DNA of 64,000 nt from positions 3,816-67,815 of the forward strand of contig SFCP01000001.1 in the NCBI GenBank assembly GCA_004558535.1, written 5' to 3'. Positions 9,567 to 19,400 of this stretch are shown piece by piece; position 1 is the first letter of the stretch, and each line of letters starts with the position of its first letter. The notes below the pieces were generated by a model. It saw nothing but the letters and a program-made list of their open reading frames with translations. It was not told the origin of the DNA and did no database searches. Position numbers and translations under genes: made by a program. The stretch is from Bacteroidales bacterium (lineage in GTDB: Bacteria; Bacteroidota; Bacteroidia; Bacteroidales; Bacteroidaceae).

Positions 9567-10037
9567 ATGGCCTACATGACACAAGAGGGCTACGACAAGA
9601 TGGTAGCCCGTCTCCGCCACATGGAAACTGTCGATCGCCCCGCAGCCTCCGCAGCGATTGCGGAAGCGCGCGACAAAGGCGACCTGTCCGAGAACAGTGA
9701 GTACGAAGCTGCAAAGGAAGCCCAGTCCATGCTCGAAACCAAGATTAACCAACTGAAGGCAGCCATTGCAGAAGCAAAAATCATCGATGCAAGCCAGCTT
9801 CGAAGCGATGTAGTGCAGATTCTCTCCACCGTAGAGATGAAGAATCTGGCCAACGGTATGGTCATGAAGTACACCATCGTCAGCGAAAGCGAAGCAAACC
9901 TGCGCGAGGGCAAGATTTCCTCCACCACCCCCATTGCACAGGGACTCCTGGGCAAGAAGGAGGGCGACGTGGTCGAGGTGAAAATCCCCCAGGGCGTCAT
10001 CAAGCTGGAAATCCTGAGCATCAGCGTCGGCGCATAA
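9567..10037 (+). CDS. greA: Transcription elongation factor GreA
   Basis: The 156-aa protein is full length for the family (usually about 158). It binds the RNA polymerase secondary channel and stimulates cleavage of backtracked transcripts. The N-terminal coiled-coil hairpin contains the signature ARDKGDLSENSEYEAAK (residues 34-50), including the acidic tip Asp39 and Glu42 needed for cleavage. The C-terminal FKBP-like half ends with PIAQGLLGKKEGDVVEVKIP. The start is ATG 9567 because upstream in-frame sequence is not GreA-like and a clear promoter lies at 9419-9449. The HIT gene follows after 86 bp on the same strand. Confidence 0.96.
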   Translation: MAYMTQEGYDKMVARLRHMETVDRPAASAAIAEARDKGDLSENSEYEAAKEAQSMLETKINQLKAAIAEAKIIDASQLRSDVVQILSTVEMKNLANGMVMKYTIVSESEANLREGKISSTTPIAQGLLGKKEGDVVEVKIPQGVIKLEILSISVGA

Positions 10038-10123
10038 GCCGCCGGTAGCTGCCGGCAGGCACTTTGCCGTGCGCAGCCAAGCCGAAGACCCTATTTGTTT
10101 CAACTGCAATAAATCCCAAGAAC

Positions 10124-10519
10124 GTGACCATTTTCAGTAAAATCATTGCAGGAGAAATTCCCTCCTACAAGTGCGCCGAGGACGACCGTTTCTACGCGTT
10201 TCTCGACATCAACCCCGTGGCCAAGGGCCACACGCTCGTCGTGCCGAAGCAGGAAGTGGACTACCTCTTCGACCTGGACGACGACACCCTGGCTGCCATG
10301 ATGGTTTTCTCCAAGCGTGTGGCCGCCGCCATCCGTGCTGCTTATCCCTGTCGCAAGGTCGGGATGGCCGTACTGGGGCTCGAGGTCAATCACGCGCACA
10401 TCCATTTGATTCCCTTGCAGAGCGAGGGCGACATGGACTTCCGAAAGGAAAAACTACAGCTGCCGGCCGAGGAAATGCAGGCGATTGCCGACAACATCCT
10501 CAGTCACTTCTCGGCCTAA
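10124..10519 (+). CDS. HIT-family nucleotide-binding protein
   Basis: The 131-aa protein belongs to the histidine-triad hydrolases of the HinT/protein kinase C inhibitor branch, which cleave nucleoside phosphoramidates and related adenylyl compounds. The triad is HAHIHL (residues 90-95, His90, His92, His94), and the family start MTIFSKIIAGEIPS is plain. The start is the GTG at 10124, because residues from further upstream do not fit the family. GreA and HIT genes are often close in Bacteroidota. A stem-loop with a T-run closes the unit at 10538-10574. Cytoplasmic; the physiological substrate is unknown. Confidence 0.92.
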   Translation: MTIFSKIIAGEIPSYKCAEDDRFYAFLDINPVAKGHTLVVPKQEVDYLFDLDDDTLAAMMVFSKRVAAAIRAAYPCRKVGMAVLGLEVNHAHIHLIPLQSEGDMDFRKEKLQLPAEEMQAIADNILSHFSA

Positions 10520-10537
10520 AGGCTGCTTTATTTTACA

Positions 10538-10574
10538 ACGGAGGGCAAGCCCGTGTGGCTTGGTCTCCGTTTTT
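10538..10574 (+). terminator. Terminator after the HIT gene
   Basis: ACGGAGGGCAAGCC at 10538-10551 pairs with GGCTTGGTCTCCGT at 10557-10570 (two mismatches), followed by TTTT at 10571-10574. Confidence 0.65.
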
Positions 10575-10587
10575 GATTTTCTCTCTC

Positions 10588-10595
10588 TTCCTTTG
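10588..10595 (+). promoter_or_regulatory. Possible -7 element of the GH95 gene
   Basis: TTCCTTTG followed by CA lies 30 bp before the ATG. The same TTCCTTTGCA octamer-plus-two occurs at both divergent promoters of the threonine genes (35447-35454 and 35510-35517). No good -33 element is seen. Confidence 0.35.
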
Positions 10596-10624
10596 CAGCA
10601 CCTAACCCTTAAATCTATCATTCT

Positions 10625-13138
10625 ATGAAAAGTTTACGCATAGCCTTTGCCTTGTTGCTGTCGGCTGCCACGGCTGCTGCCCAGCACGTCGTGTGGTTCG
10701 ACCGTCCCACCGCCGTACGTCTGCCCGCCTGGACCCGCGATATTCCCGCCGATGCCCCGGCCGGTTATGTCCCGGTCGATGCCGGCGGCTACAATGCCAA
10801 TGCTGAGCCCGACTGGGAGCAACATTCTCTGCCCTTGGGCAATGGTTCGATTGGCGCAAACGTCATGGGAAGCATCGCCACCGAGCGCTACACGCTCAAC
10901 GAGAAGACCCTGTGGCGCGGCGGTCCCGGCACGATGGATGGCCCTGCCCATTATTGGGACATGAACAAGCAGAGTGCCCACCTCTTGCCCGAGATACGCC
11001 AGGCCTTCACCGACGGAGATTGGGACAAGGCCGCCCGGCTGACGATGCAGAACTTCAACAGCACCGTCCCCTACGAGGCTACGGGCGAGCGGGCCTTTCG
11101 CTTCGGCTCCTATACCACCCTTGGTGAGCTCCGCATCGAGACCGGTCTGACCGAGGAGGCCGTCAGTGGCTACCGGCGCGCCCTGTCGATCGACTCCGCC
11201 GTGGCTACGGTCGCCTTTACCGCCGATGGTGTCGATTATCGCCGCGAATCGTTTGTCAGCTATCCCGACAACGTGATGGCCATCCGCTTTTCGGCTTCCG
11301 CCCGTGGCTGCCAAAATCTGCGCATCGCCTATGTGTCCAATCCTCTGTCGCACGGTGCGACCATTGCGGCCGACGGCGGCCTGCTCTTCACCGGCACGCT
11401 CGACAACAACGGCATGGCCTTTGCCCTGCGCCTGCGGGCTGTGGTTCGCGGCGGTCACCTCTCTGCAGCCGGCGACACGCTCTGTGTGAGCGGAGCCGAC
11501 GAAGTTCTCCTCCTCCTCACGGCCGACACCGACTACAAGCCCAACTACGACCCCGACCCGGCTGATGCGCGGGCCTATGTGGGCGAGGACCCCGTGGCCA
11601 CCACCGCCGGGTGGATGGCAGCGGCGGAGAAGATGTCCTGGCGCAAGCTCCTGAAGCGCCATGTGCGGGACTATGCCGCGCTCTTCGGCCGGGTAGAGTT
11701 TGAATTGGAGGGAGAAGCTTCTCCGCTGCCCACCAACGAGCGCCTCGAAGCCTACCGCAACGGTAAACCCGACGCCGGACTCGAGACGCTCTACTACCAG
11801 TTTGGCCGCTACCTGCTCATCGCTTCCTCGCGACCGGGCAACCTGCCCGCCAATCTGCAGGGCATTTGGCACAACAACGTCGACGGGCCTTGGCGCGTGG
11901 ACTATCACAACAACATCAACCTCCAGATGAATTACTGGCCGGCCCTCTCGACCAACCTGGCGGAGTGTGCAGAGCCGCTCACCGACTTCATCCGCCTGCT
12001 CGAGAAGCCGGGCCGCCGCACGGCACAGGCGTATTGGGGTGCCCGCGGCTGGGCAGCCGGCATTTCGGCCAATATCTTCGGATTTACCGCGCCGCTCGAG
12101 GGGGCCGACATGTCCTGGAATTACAATCCCATGGCGGCATCGTGGCTCGCCACCCACCTGTGGGACTACTACGACTACACCCGCGATGCCGACTTCCTGC
12201 GCCGCACGGCCTACCCCCTGATGAAGGGTTGCGCCCTCTTCACCGAGGACTTCCTGTGGCGCAAGGCGGACGGCACACTGACCGCCGCGCCGTCCACCTC
12301 GCCCGAGCACGGGCCCATCGACGAGGGCACAACGTTCACCCACGCCGTGGCGCGCGAAATCCTCCTGCGCAGCATCGAGGCCGCCCGGGTGCTGGGCATC
12401 GACACGGCCGACGTGGCACGCTGGCAGGCCGTGCTGCGCGACATGGCGCCCTACGAAATCGGCCGCTACGGCCAGCTGATGGAGTGGAGCCGCGACATCG
12501 ACGACCCCAACGACGACCATCGCCACGTCAACCACCTCTTCGGCCTGCATCCCGGCCACACCATCTCGCCCCTGACCACCCCCGAACTGGCCGAAGCCTC
12601 GCGCGTGGTGCTCAACCACCGCGGCGATGGAGCCACGGGCTGGAGCATGGGCTGGAAACTCAACCAATGGGCACGCCTGCACGACGGCAACCGCTCCTAC
12701 AAGCTCTACGGCAACCTGCTCAAGCAAGGCACGGCCGACAACCTGTGGGACGTGCACCCGCCCTTCCAGATTGACGGCAACTTCGGCGGTACGGCGGGCG
12801 TCACCGAGATGCTTTTGCAGAGCCATGCGGGATGTATCGACCTCTTGCCCTCGCTGCCCGATGCCTGGAGCGCCGGCCATATCTGCGGCCTCCGTGCCCG
12901 TGGCAACTTCAGCGTAGACCTGTACTGGCAGGGCGGACGGCTGGACCACGCCGTCATAGTCAGCCACAGCGGTGAGCCCTGCGCGGTGCGCTATGGAGCC
13001 TCCACGCTTGCAGTTGCAGTAGGCCCCGACGCCCACGCCCTTCGCCCTTTTCCGGCCGTTCCGAAGCAGGGTGGGGCAGTCCGCCTTCCCTTGCCTTTAG
13101 GGCCAAGGCCGGAGCCGTTGCGCGAAATGTTAAAATGA
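10625..13138 (+). CDS. Glycoside hydrolase family 95 (alpha-L-fucosidase type)
   Basis: The 837-aa protein is a typical length for GH95. It has a signal peptide ([20 protein letters not shown]) and is expected in the periplasm or exported. The N-terminal domain shows [12 protein letters not shown] and [11 protein letters not shown]. The (alpha/alpha)6 barrel carries [11 protein letters not shown] near residue 430 (the Asn pair that polarises the water in the characterised bifidobacterial enzyme), SPEHGP near 560 (general acid Glu) and DGNFGG near 717. GH95 enzymes are inverting and usually remove terminal alpha-1,2-fucose from glycans, though some act on galactose. No SusC/SusD pair or other glycosidase adjoins it, so it is not in a visible PUL. 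Its last codons (GAA ATG TTA AAA TGA) overlap the left edge of cassette repeat copy 2. Confidence 0.92.
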   Translation: MKSLRIAFALLLSAATAAAQHVVWFDRPTAVRLPAWTRDIPADAPAGYVPVDAGGYNANAEPDWEQHSLPLGNGSIGANVMGSIATERYTLNEKTLWRGGPGTMDGPAHYWDMNKQSAHLLPEIRQAFTDGDWDKAARLTMQNFNSTVPYEATGERAFRFGSYTTLGELRIETGLTEEAVSGYRRALSIDSAVATVAFTADGVDYRRESFVSYPDNVMAIRFSASARGCQNLRIAYVSNPLSHGATIAADGGLLFTGTLDNNGMAFALRLRAVVRGGHLSAAGDTLCVSGADEVLLLLTADTDYKPNYDPDPADARAYVGEDPVATTAGWMAAAEKMSWRKLLKRHVRDYAALFGRVEFELEGEASPLPTNERLEAYRNGKPDAGLETLYYQFGRYLLIASSRPGNLPANLQGIWHNNVDGPWRVDYHNNINLQMNYWPALSTNLAECAEPLTDFIRLLEKPGRRTAQAYWGARGWAAGISANIFGFTAPLEGADMSWNYNPMAASWLATHLWDYYDYTRDADFLRRTAYPLMKGCALFTEDFLWRKADGTLTAAPSTSPEHGPIDEGTTFTHAVAREILLRSIEAARVLGIDTADVARWQAVLRDMAPYEIGRYGQLMEWSRDIDDPNDDHRHVNHLFGLHPGHTISPLTTPELAEASRVVLNHRGDGATGWSMGWKLNQWARLHDGNRSYKLYGNLLKQGTADNLWDVHPPFQIDGNFGGTAGVTEMLLQSHAGCIDLLPSLPDAWSAGHICGLRARGNFSVDLYWQGGRLDHAVIVSHSGEPCAVRYGASTLAVAVGPDAHALRPFPAVPKQGGAVRLPLPLGPRPEPLREMLK

Positions 13139-13368
13139 AAAATCGCGATTTGGATTTCGCGAAAAAAAGCAGTATCTTTGTCTCAGCAAAGGAGGAAGCC
13201 GTCTACAACCCACGGCTTCCTCCTTTTTTAAGTCCTGCCTGCGGGCAAAACTATCCGGCACTTACGAAAAACTACAAAGCACTTGGTTTTATCTACGTCC
13301 CAGTCCGGCACAAAACGGGGCTTTAGGAAAGTTTACGTTAAATCTGCTTGTGCACTTCTATGCACTTT
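13124..13368 (+). repeat. Cassette repeat copy 2 (forward, shortened array)
   Basis: The left edge GAAATGTTAAAA overlaps the GH95 stop codon. The promoter is TTTG 13149-13152, 20 bp, TATCTTTG 13173-13180. The stem AAAGGAGGAAGCCGT at 13188-13202 pairs with ACGGCTTCCTCCTTT at 13212-13226, and the T-run ends at 13229. About two 21-bp units follow (CAAAACTATCCGGCACTTACG and AAAAACTACAAAGCACTTGG), then the conserved right edge ending ATGCACTTT. A 63-codon ORF (13135-13326) is open through it. From 13369 to 13575 I see only GC-rich non-coding DNA. Confidence 0.85.
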
Positions 13369-13575
13369 CCGGCCCGGCAGCAGCACGCAAGGCCCGCCCC
13401 GGCGAAGTGCCCGGCGCGGTGAAGCCGACCGGGCTTGCTCCTCGGCCTCCCATCCGCCGCCCCTGTGCCGATGCGTGGCCCTCCTGCTTCGGCGCCGGCA
13501 CTGCTGCTGCATTTTGCCCGGTCCGGAGGGGCGACTGCGTGCTTCCAATTCCCTCCAATCCCCAAATTCCTACCG

Positions 13576-13658
13576 AATTTGGGGATTGTAATCACTAAAT
13601 TAGGGGTGAATTTGGGGAATGTAATCCCTAAATTAGGTATAAATTTGGGGATTTGGTG
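13576..13658 (+). repeat. 33-bp direct repeats upstream of and into the ATPase promoter
   Basis: Units start at 13576, 13609 and 13642 (the last partial). Each begins AATTTGGGGA and the two full ones contain GTAATC(A/C)CTAAATTAGG. The third unit contains the TTTG -33 element. An inverted CCCAAATTCCTA sits just before at 13561-13572. The layout suggests an operator. Confidence 0.75.
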
Positions 13659-13675
13659 CGGATTTCCTATATTTG
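13644..13675 (+). promoter_or_regulatory. Promoter of the AAA/DUF4143 ATPase gene
   Basis: TTTG at 13644-13647, a 20-bp spacer and TATATTTG at 13668-13675; the coding start is 24 bp further on. The -33 element lies inside the third 33-bp repeat, so a repressor bound to the repeats would block it. Confidence 0.7.
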
Positions 13676-13698
13676 CGGTTGGAAATATAGCAGTAACA

Positions 13699-14823
13699 AT
13701 GATGATTAAGAGGCAGATATCCGACAGCATCCTGCGTGATTTTGGCAGGGGCAAGGTCATTGTGATTATCGGTGCGCGCCAGGTGGGCAAGACAACCTTG
13801 GTGCAGGAACTCCTGCGGAGCGGGCAGAAGGTGTTGTCGCTGAATTGTGATAATTATGACGACCGGGCGGTGTTGGAACACAGGACTTCGTCAGAGCTAA
13901 CTGCGCTGACGAGTGGCTACGATTGCCTGTTTATTGACGAGGCGCAGCGGGTGGCCGGCATCGGGCTGACCATCAAGATGCTGGCCGACCTGCATGTGCC
14001 GACCCAGGTCATTGTGACTGGTTCCTCTTCGCTGGAACTGGCCGAGGGCATCCTGGAGCCGGCCACCGGGCGACACATTGACTACGAATTGTACCCGCTT
14101 TCTGTCGAGGAACTGGCGGCGCATGCTTCTGCGCGCGAGGAGAGGCGACTGCTTCACCAGCGTTTGATTTATGGCACCTACCCGGAAGTGGTGGTCAACC
14201 CGTCCGAGGCGCGCCGCACGCTGATGACATTGGCCAACGATTACCTGTACAAGGATTTGCTGACGTACAAAGGCGTGAAGCGCCCCGAGATGCTGAGCAA
14301 GCTGCTGCGGGCTTTGGCGCTGCAGCTGGGCAGTGAAGTATCCTACAACGAACTATCGTCCTTGCTGGGTATCGACAAGGCGACAGTGGAGAGCTATATC
14401 GGACTGTTGGAAAAGTGCTTTGTCGTTTTCCGTCTGGAATCGTACAGCCGTAACCTGCGCAACGAAATCAAGAAGGGGAAGAAAATCTATTTTTACGACA
14501 ACGGCATACGAAATGCCGTACTTTCCAATTTTGCGCCGGTAGAACTGCGTACGGACGTCGGTGCCCTGTGGGAAAACTATCTGGTGAGCGAGCGCCGGAA
14601 ACATCATGCCTATGCCCGCACGTATGCCCGGATGTATTTTTGGCGTACGCACGACCAAAGGGAGGTGGACTTGCTGGAGGAGGCGGACGGCTGCCTTCGC
14701 GCCTTCGAATTCAAGTGGAACGTGAAGGCCCGGGCGGCAGTGCCCGCTGCCTTTGCCAAGGCCTATCCGGATACACCTTTTGAAGTCGTTACGCCCGAGA
14801 ATTATTTCTCTTTCCTGCGTTAG
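13699..14823 (+). CDS. AAA-type ATPase with DUF4143 domain
   Basis: The 374-aa protein is read from the ATG at 13699, just after a good promoter; the in-frame upstream sequence is non-coding repeat DNA. Walker A is GARQVGKT (25-32) and Walker B is CLFIDEAQ (76-83), with the family motif VTGSSSLEL downstream. The C-terminal half is DUF4143-like, with a helix-turn-helix-like segment (SYNELSSLLGIDKATVESYI) and the closing FWRTHDQREVDLLEE and AFEFKWN region, which resembles a PD-(D/E)xK nuclease core. This widespread bacterial and archaeal family has no settled function, and many copies sit alone, as here. Direct repeats upstream suggest self-regulation. A terminator follows at 14852-14887. Confidence 0.88.
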   Translation: MMIKRQISDSILRDFGRGKVIVIIGARQVGKTTLVQELLRSGQKVLSLNCDNYDDRAVLEHRTSSELTALTSGYDCLFIDEAQRVAGIGLTIKMLADLHVPTQVIVTGSSSLELAEGILEPATGRHIDYELYPLSVEELAAHASAREERRLLHQRLIYGTYPEVVVNPSEARRTLMTLANDYLYKDLLTYKGVKRPEMLSKLLRALALQLGSEVSYNELSSLLGIDKATVESYIGLLEKCFVVFRLESYSRNLRNEIKKGKKIYFYDNGIRNAVLSNFAPVELRTDVGALWENYLVSERRKHHAYARTYARMYFWRTHDQREVDLLEEADGCLRAFEFKWNVKARAAVPAAFAKAYPDTPFEVVTPENYFSFLR

Positions 14824-14851
14824 CCGGCACCGGCGCGGCGGGTGAAAACGA

Positions 14852-14887
14852 ACAGATGGGACTTGGTTTTGGCCAGGTCCCATCTGT
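14852..14887. terminator. Stem-loop between the ATPase gene and the PepSY remnant
   Basis: ACAGATGGGAC at 14852-14862 pairs perfectly with GTCCCATCTGT at 14877-14887. T-rich sequence is weak on either side, but the position between two converging genes fits a bidirectional terminator. Confidence 0.6.
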
Positions 14888-14914
14888 GCATTTGACAGTA
14901 GCGGGTGGGCGGCG

Positions 14915-15220
14915 TTATTTAGCCGCCTTTTCTCTGCTCTGTTTGTTTTGTCCGTGCTTTTGGCGGTTCCGGCGGCGTCGGATCCACAGGTAGTAGCCCG
15001 TCAGCGGCAGGGCGGTGCCGATGAGTGCCGCGAGGAAATTGACGAGGCGGGAGAGCCAGCCCAGCCAGCTGCCTGTGTGTACCATATAGATGGCGCTGCG
15101 CACGCGTGTCGCCTTGTCGGTGTCGGCGTAGGGGTGGGTGGCGGTGACCTGTCCCGTCAAGGGGTCGAAGTCGTAGGTGTCAGCGGCGCGCAGGCTGCGG
15201 CGGGCTTCGGGCACGGCAGG
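14915..15220 (-). pseudogene. 3' remnant of a PepSY-associated membrane protein
   Basis: The last roughly 96 codons of a minus-strand frame encode the typical C-terminus of PepSY-domain membrane proteins: a short beta segment (YDFDPLTGQVTATHPYAD), then YMVHTGSWLGWLSRLVNFLA and IGTALPLTGYYLWIRRRRN, i.e. the final transmembrane helix and basic tail. Whole proteins of this family are usually several hundred residues with three or more helices. Here the homology stops near 15220 and the frame continues into sequence unlike the family, overlapping the promoter of the next gene. The 5' part is therefore deleted. Such proteins often accompany siderophore receptors; no such gene adjoins now. Confidence 0.75.
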
Positions 15221-15315
15221 CTTTGTGTTTCTCACCCTGCACGCAAACGTATTTCCCAAGGGCTTCGCAAAAGTGAAAAAGTGCACAGCGGGGGGAGCTT
15301 TCTCGTAAAAAAGAG

Positions 15316-15323
15316 TAATTTTG
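15316..15323 (+). promoter_or_regulatory. -7 element for the flippase-like gene
   Basis: TAATTTTG fits TAnnTTTG and lies 75 bp before the GTG start. No clear -33 TTTG is present at the usual distance. Confidence 0.5.
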
Positions 15324-15398
15324 CACGACTTATAGGACGCGTTTCCCCGGAAATGCGTTATTTTGTAAAAGCTGTGTTGGCGCAATACCTGTTTCCCC

Positions 15399-16370
15399 GT
15401 GACCAAGAACTTGAAAAGGATTATCAGTGTGGCCGTGTTTACCCTCCTGGGCGTGTTGCTCATGGTGGGGCTGTACCATGATTTTGACTTCCGGCCCCTG
15501 GGGCGGGTCTTTACGGTGCGCGCCAATTACGTATGGATTACTTTGGCGCTCCTTGCCGGCGTGGTGGCCAATGTCTTCCGCTCGTTGCGGTGGCGGATGC
15601 TGCTGCGCGGTGCCGGTCTGGGCATCAGCCGCTGGCGTGCCATCGAGCTGGTTTTCGTTTCCTACCTGGTCAACAGCCTCACCCCGCGCTTGGGCGAACT
15701 GATGCGCTCCGTGATGGTGCGGCGCGGCGACATGGAGGCCACAGCGCGGGCCTTCGGCACCGTTGTCATCGAGAAGGTGGCCGACGTAGTCTGCCTCATC
15801 CTTGTGGTGGCCGCCGCCGTGCTGCTGCGCTGGGAGGATACGGTCGGCCTGATGCACCGTTCGGCAGTCGGCCTGACCGCCGCCGTGCCCGATTATACCC
15901 TCTATATCGTGGTGGGCAGTGTGGTGTGTCTGATAGCCGGCCTGACGCTGCCGCGGATCAGCCGTGTGCGCAGCCTGTTGCACAGTCTGTGGCAGGGCAT
16001 GTCGGCCATTTTCCACCTGGAGCGGCAGTGGGGATTTTGGGGGCTTTGTGCGGCCATCTGGATGTGCAACTTCCTGCAGCTTTGGCTGCTGATCCCGTGC
16101 TTCGAGGAGCTGAGTCCGCTCCGCGTGACCGATGCCCTGTATGTCTTTGCGGCCGCCAGTGTCGGCGTGCTGCTCCCCACGCCCGGCGGGGCAGGACCTT
16201 GGCACGTCGCCATCGTGAAGTGTCTGACCGCCGTCTACCATATTCCCGCCGAACTGGCCAAGCTCTTTGCCCTGGTCACCCATGGGCTGAAGACCGCGCT
16301 GGTCATTTTGCTCGGACTTCTGGCTTTGATCACGCTATATTGGGAGGCGTGGACTTTCCGCAAGCGTTAG
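15399..16370 (+). CDS. Flippase-like integral membrane protein (LPG synthase TM-region family, UPF0104)
   Basis: The 323-aa polytopic protein has about eight hydrophobic helices. It matches the lysylphosphatidylglycerol synthetase transmembrane region family (MprF N-terminal half, AglD-like): RSLRWRMLLRG, the helix SYLVNSLTPRLGELMRSVMV (family signature N-x(3)-PR-x-GE-x(2)-R), GTVVIEKVADVV and the late PTPGGAGPWH. Relatives flip charged lipids or polyprenyl-linked sugars; the lipid handled here is unknown. The start is GTG 15399, preceded by a promoter-like TAATTTTG. The macroglobulin gene starts 72 bp downstream on the same strand, so co-transcription is possible. Confidence 0.85.
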   Translation: MTKNLKRIISVAVFTLLGVLLMVGLYHDFDFRPLGRVFTVRANYVWITLALLAGVVANVFRSLRWRMLLRGAGLGISRWRAIELVFVSYLVNSLTPRLGELMRSVMVRRGDMEATARAFGTVVIEKVADVVCLILVVAAAVLLRWEDTVGLMHRSAVGLTAAVPDYTLYIVVGSVVCLIAGLTLPRISRVRSLLHSLWQGMSAIFHLERQWGFWGLCAAIWMCNFLQLWLLIPCFEELSPLRVTDALYVFAAASVGVLLPTPGGAGPWHVAIVKCLTAVYHIPAELAKLFALVTHGLKTALVILLGLLALITLYWEAWTFRKR

Positions 16371-16442
16371 GGAGCACCATAGACCCGATGACTTATAGAA
16401 AATTCCCCTTTTCATCGAAAAAAACGAACTGTCATATCTCCT

Positions 16443-19400
16443 ATGAAACGTATCATTTTCACCCTGTTGCTCAGCCTCGTACTTTGGCCCTCCATGGCAC
16501 AGAAATACGACGCTTTGTGGAAAAAGGCCGAGTCTGCATGGAACGACGAACTGCCCCGTACGACCCTCGACATCGTACGGCAAATCTACGACAAAGCTCT
16601 GGCCGAGGGCAATGATGCCGAATTGCTGCGAGCAGCCTATGCCTGGTGCAGCCTGTCGGAGGACTTGTCGCCCGACAGTGGGCGCGTGGCGCTGCTGCGT
16701 ATGGATAGCGTAGCCGCACGCGAGAGCCGGCCGGCCGTGCGCGCCCTTTGGGCTTCGGTGCTCGGCCGGTTGTGCGCCGCCTCGGGCTACGACACCGCTA
16801 CTGTGGCCCGCAGTCGCGCCTATTACCGACAGTCCGTGGAGCCCGTCGAGGCTCTGGCCGCCGCCAGGGCTACGGATTTCCTCCCCCTCTTCGTGGTGAA
16901 AAAGGGGAGTGCCTACTTTCGCGATGACCTGCTGAGTGTGGTGGCGCGTACCTGTGTCAGCGAAGCCGATCTCCCCTTGGACGAACGGCGCGCCTTGCTG
17001 CACCGACTGATGCAGCACTACACCGCAGCCGGCATGCCCGAGGCCGTGCTGCTCCTTCGGCTGGACAGCATCGCGCTACGCGCCGGTGCTTACCGCGACA
17101 ACCGGTCCCCTGCGACCTACGAGGCCCTTGCAGCTACGGCGCGCGAGTTTGAGGCCCTGCCGCTCAACGTCGAGACCTACATCCGACTGATCGAGTGCGC
17201 GTCCGTGCCCGGTGTCTCTGACAGTGTGCTAATCGGCTGGGCGCATCGCGGACTTGCCCTTTACGGCAAGGAGAAGCGGAGCAACGTACTGCGCAATTAC
17301 CTAAGCGAACAGGCGCGCGTGAAGCTGCACCTCATCGCCGATACGGACCAGAGCCTGTCCGGACGGCCCGTAACCTTTCGCCTGAACGGCCGAAACCTGC
17401 GCAGCGTGGAGCTGCGGCTCTATCGTATCGCCGACTACGACGGCAGCCATCTCGAACTGCCGGAAGCTTACACCCAAAAGCCCGCGGCACACGCCGCCGG
17501 TGCTCCCGTGCGATTGTCCTGCCGTTTCGGCGAAGCGCCCCTTTGGCGGGAACAGCGCGACACCCTGACCTTTACCCCCGATGCGCCCGGCCTGTACGTC
17601 ATCGAAGCCGTGGCCGATGGCGGGGTGCGCGAGACCGAAATCCTGCGCGTGAGCGATGTGCGCGCCGTGCTCCTGCCGGCTGACAGAGGTCGGCAGCGTG
17701 TGGCCGTGGTCGATGCACGGACGGGCGCCTACCTGCCCGGGGGCCGGCTGATTGCCTACGACGAGGACGGAAATCGCCTGCGGACTTGTCTGCCCGAGGC
17801 GGACGGATTTCTTACGGTTCCCATCGGGGGCGCGGTGGACCGCATCGTGCCCGTATGCGGCACAGACGTCTACGCCTCGGCCATGCACACCCGCACAAGT
17901 CGTTTCTACGGTTACAGTTCCGGCACGCACACAGTCCACACCGAGACTCGCATCGACATCTTCACCGACCGCGCCATTTACCGGCCGGCACAGACTGTGC
18001 ATTTCGGCGGCGTGGTGTTCACGCAGACGGGCGATTCGCTCCACGTGGCCTCCTCCTACAAGGCCAAGGTAAGACTTGTCAACGCCAATGGCAAGGAAGT
18101 GCAGACGATGCAGGTATTTGTCGATGAAATGGGGCATTTCAGTGGCGAATTTACCCTGCCCCGGAGCTGCTTGCCCGGTTATTTCAGCCTGCGCGTGACG
18201 GGACAGGACCAAACAAACGGCCATACCTCGTTCCGTGTGGAGGAGTACAAGCGCCCCACCTTTACCGCGGAGGTTGCAGAGCCTGTCGGGGACTACGCAC
18301 CCGGTGACAGCGTGTGCCTGCACGGGCGGGCCACAGCCTATACCGGGATGCCGGTGGCCGGCGGCCGTGTGCAGTGGACCGTCAACCGCCGCATGTGGTA
18401 CGCCACGAGCGAACCCGACGTCCCCGTCACCGGCGAGGGCGTCACGGATGCCGAGGGCCGTTTCGAAATTCCCCTCCGCTTGAACGCCTCGGCCGAGGAA
18501 CTGTCCGCACGTGCCTATAACCGCTTCTTTTATACGGTCAGCTACACCGTTACCGCCGAGAACGGCGAGACGGCAAGCGGTTCCATCGGGCTGCAGGTCG
18601 CCACGTCTCCGCTGGTGCTCGAGAGCGATTGGCCCAAGGAGGTTTGCCGCGAAGACTTGCCCGCCCTGCGTTTCATCGCACGCAATGGGGCGGGCCGCGA
18701 ACTGCCCGGCACGGTGCGCTATCGCCTCTGGCAACTGCACAAAACCGCCGCTGGCAGTGTCTCCGACAGCACCTGCGTATTCGCCGACAGCCTGTCGCTC
18801 GGCGCAACGGCCCGTCCCGACTGCCTGCGCAGCCTGCCCTCGGGCTGGTACAGGTGGCAGGCCGAAACAGATGGCAAGAAGGGGACCGCATCGTGCTTCC
18901 GCACCTTCCTGCTCTTCTCTGAAACCGACACAAAGCCCGTGAGCTCGGCCGCACTGCAGCATTACGTGCGCCAAAGTGCCGCCGCCGACAGCGCATTCGT
19001 GACAATCGGTTCGCCAAGTCCCGGCACCACGCTCCTGTATGCGTTCTACGCCGACGGAAGTCTGCGGGAAATGCGCCGCATTGCGCTTGCCGACACCCTG
19101 TTGCACTTCTCCTTACCCTATCGTCCCGACTACGGCGACGGCGCGCTTGCCTGTTTCGCCCTGATGAGCGAAGGAAAGCTGCATACCCTGAATGTAGAAA
19201 TCAAGAAACCCACGCCGGAAAAGCAACTCTGCCTGCGCTGGAGCACGTTCCGCTCGCCGCTGACGCCCGGCAGCACGGAGGAATGGCGCCTGCGGGTACT
19301 TCATCGCGACGGATCGCCCGCCGATGCCGCCCTGCTGGTACGCCTGTACGACCAATCGCTCGATGCGCTCTTCCGAAAGCCCTGGAATTGGAGCGGCTTC

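Noticed and set aside
13435..13698. N-terminal extension of the ATPase up to 13435
   Set aside because: The region holds GC-rich non-coding DNA, 33-bp repeats and the promoter; the protein family begins at the ATG at 13699.
15221..15526. N-terminal half of the minus-strand frame containing the PepSY remnant
   Set aside because: It does not resemble the family and overlaps the promoter and start of the flippase-like gene.
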